NCBI GenBank assembly: GCA_002914805.1
Contig: JXTB01000110.1
Coordinates: 257,672-321,671 of the forward strand
Direction: 5' to 3'
DNA from: Parasponia andersonii
Taxonomy: Eukaryota > Streptophyta > Magnoliopsida > Rosales > Cannabaceae
Length of the DNA: 64,000 bases
Part shown: positions 62,335 through 64,000 of the stretch, piece after piece
How the letters are laid out: every line of letters starts with the position of its first letter
How positions within the stretch are numbered: the first letter of the stretch is position 1
Position numbers and translations under genes: made by a program
Notes under the pieces: model-generated
Database searches by the model: none
The model's input: only the letters and a program-made list of their open reading frames with translations
Told to the model about the DNA's origin: nothing

Positions 62335-62833
62335 TTTTTTGAAAGGAAATAATTTCATTAAAACTCAAATAAAGGTTATAATAGTAAAGATAATCTCCAT
62401 CAACTATTTTGGAGAAAAACTTCAGAAGGATATAATAGATCTCTTTAATGGTTCGTTTTGATTCTTCATTATCCAAATTGATACTTTTGATGGATTCATC
62501 AAAAGAGATTCAACTAACTCCAATCCACGATAGTAACCTCTCCGGGTCTAAATGAAAATGATATAGATCTAAAAGAGAACCATACTAAGCCTCCAAATCA
62601 CTACAGATTTGTATTTGAGTATATTAACTGTATCATAAATCTAAATCTAAGTGGACAATTGTCTTCACAAACAGAAGGATTATTTGAAAATAAAAGTGAA
62701 AATAGAAAATGAAAATGAAAATAGTTCGTACCAGATTGAGGGAAGATTCCTCTCTCTTCACTAGAAGAGGCACGTGCTAAAAGAAGAAGAGTTATCTGAA
62801 ACCCAGCAGATAGAAAGAGAGAGACTTGAAATA
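62335..62833 (-). mobile_element. Retroposon copy 2 (same family as 9643-10391)
   Basis: A T-run at the left edge (poly(A) tail on the minus strand) is followed by 'gaaaggaaataatttcatta'. The right part shares 'aggattatttgaaaataaaa' and 'agaagaggcacgtgct' with copy 1. Flanks tagcatgatttt (62323-62334) and tagcatggtttt (62834-62845) match at 11 of 12 bases, as for a target duplication. There is no RT. It is about 500 bp, so one or both copies carry internal deletions. Confidence 0.65.
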
Positions 62834-62840
62834 TAGCATG

Positions 62841-62946
62841 GTTTTAGTTATTAGCAATAATTTAATTAAGGAGAGGTTTTATGTTCATTAATAGTTTTAG
62901 TTATTAGCAATAATTTGATTAAGGAGAGGTTTTATGTTCATTAATA
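62841..62946. repeat. 53-bp tandem duplication
   Basis: The word 'gttttagttattagcaataa' occurs at 62841 and 62894, and the full unit is duplicated with one change. Confidence 0.85.
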
Positions 62947-64000
62947 AACGTAGAAAACGAATTATTTTTATCTGTAAGGATTTTTTTCCCACAAAGTGAA
63001 AGTATTAAAATTGTCGGAAATTAATGTTGCATTTGGATCTTAGATTTTAGAGAGGAAAAAAAACAAATTTTTAGGAATGTCATTTTCTTTTGTTTGAATT
63101 TTATCAAAGATTGAAGGAAAATATATTTATGGAGATTCTGTAAGGGATGTTTTCATTAAATTTAGAGGATTTAGATTATGTGAGAAAAAGTTTTGAAAAC
63201 AAATTTTATAGAATTTTGAGAAAATATTTTCCCTCTCTTTTTTCTTTCAACTTTTTCCTCACAATTTTTGTTCCCTATTAAAATCCAAATTCCGAACATA
63301 TCCTAAGAGAGAGAATAAAAGTGTAAATAACTTATGGACTGCCTAATAATTATATGATCAGGGTTAATAACAATTTTATCTTCTTTGTTTTATGTTTATT
63401 AATTTTTCCATTGACTTTGGATCTTTAAGAATCATAAATATATATATCTTCAAATTTGCAAATGAGAACAAAATTATCACTTCTAAAATGTTTGCCCAAT
63501 CAGTTTAAGCAATTGCAATGTTACTAATAATATCCAATACCACGATAACGTGTCAATCTTTTATTGAGTAATTCTAATTAATAAATTAAACTTCACATTG
63601 ACCTAATAATAGACTGACACAATGGTATTAATATCATATATGCTCGTAGCATTGGAAAAAATAGAATTATATAACATTCCATAAAAAAATTACAAGAGAT
63701 AAATTTATTAATTACGTGTTAGAATCAACAATTCATTACTCATGGCATAAATTCCCATTTAATAAAACAGATATATATATATATATATATANAAAAAAAA
63801 AAAAAAAAGAATCAACGACATATGTACTTTAATCAGGCAATTTTGTTTTCAGTAGACCGATAAGTAGTCCCACACTCTCACAATAATTAATATTATTGGA
63901 GTCAAAGCTAGTATTTAAGCTGCAAATAACTTGAATCGAATTAGTAAGCACATGTGTTTTATAATATCTTTTGTTTGGGCTTATACATTCCTTCAACCAC
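62947..64000. other. AT-rich intergenic stretch with TA and poly(A) microsatellite
   Basis: A TA dinucleotide run (about 63771-63791) adjoins an undetermined base (63792) and a poly(A) run. Nothing else is recognised. Confidence 0.6.

Overview
The window is nuclear DNA of a flowering plant, almost certainly a eudicot. It has one clear host gene with plant-type introns, sitting in AT-rich intergenic DNA packed with nested LTR retrotransposons, LINE pieces and small non-autonomous repeats. No prokaryotic operon, rRNA, tRNA or CRISPR array was seen. All calls come from reading the sequence and recalling families; no database search was run.

Layout. 1-273: AT-rich flank with an 88-bp tandem duplication. 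About 274-9503: 5'-truncated Ty3/gypsy element of the Tat lineage (element A, + strand) with protease, RT, two RNase H domains, integrase, hairpin-rich tandem repeats, an antisense extra ORF (aORF) and a 3' LTR. 9628-10406: poly(A)-tailed retroposon in a perfect 15-bp target duplication. 10480-11130: inverted arrays of a 30-bp unit. 11177-12841: Mutator-like non-autonomous element. 13217-17439: PUX2-like host gene in three exons. 17746-20100: nothing recognised. 20165-35790: an L1-type LINE (- strand) split into ORF2 and ORF1 parts around a Ty1/copia element (22995-34577), itself split by a gag-only gypsy-like LTR element (27778-33430, target duplication TAGAT). 36955-49264: a two-LTR Tat element (element B, - strand) with the same layout as A. 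49920-50242: assembly gap. 50243 to about 54420: Ty1/copia element (- strand) whose 3' end is lost in or beyond the gap. 56720-57529: candidate MITE-like element. 57829-61626: a long solo LTR carrying a second solo LTR (58969-60622). 62335-62833: second copy of the 9.6-kb retroposon family. The rest is AT-rich sequence.

How the parts relate. The only gene likely to serve the plant is the PUX2-like one, a CDC48/p97 cofactor. The most interesting structure is the aORF unit shared by elements A and B. It lies on the strand opposite gag-pol, starts about 125-130 bp downstream of a TATA box conserved in both copies, and has three short introns at matching places with GT-AG borders. That is a separate spliced transcription unit riding in a retrotransposon. 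Extra ORFs of this kind are known for Tat-lineage elements; the conserved TATA box and introns are what this window adds. All LTR elements here are treated as broken fossils.
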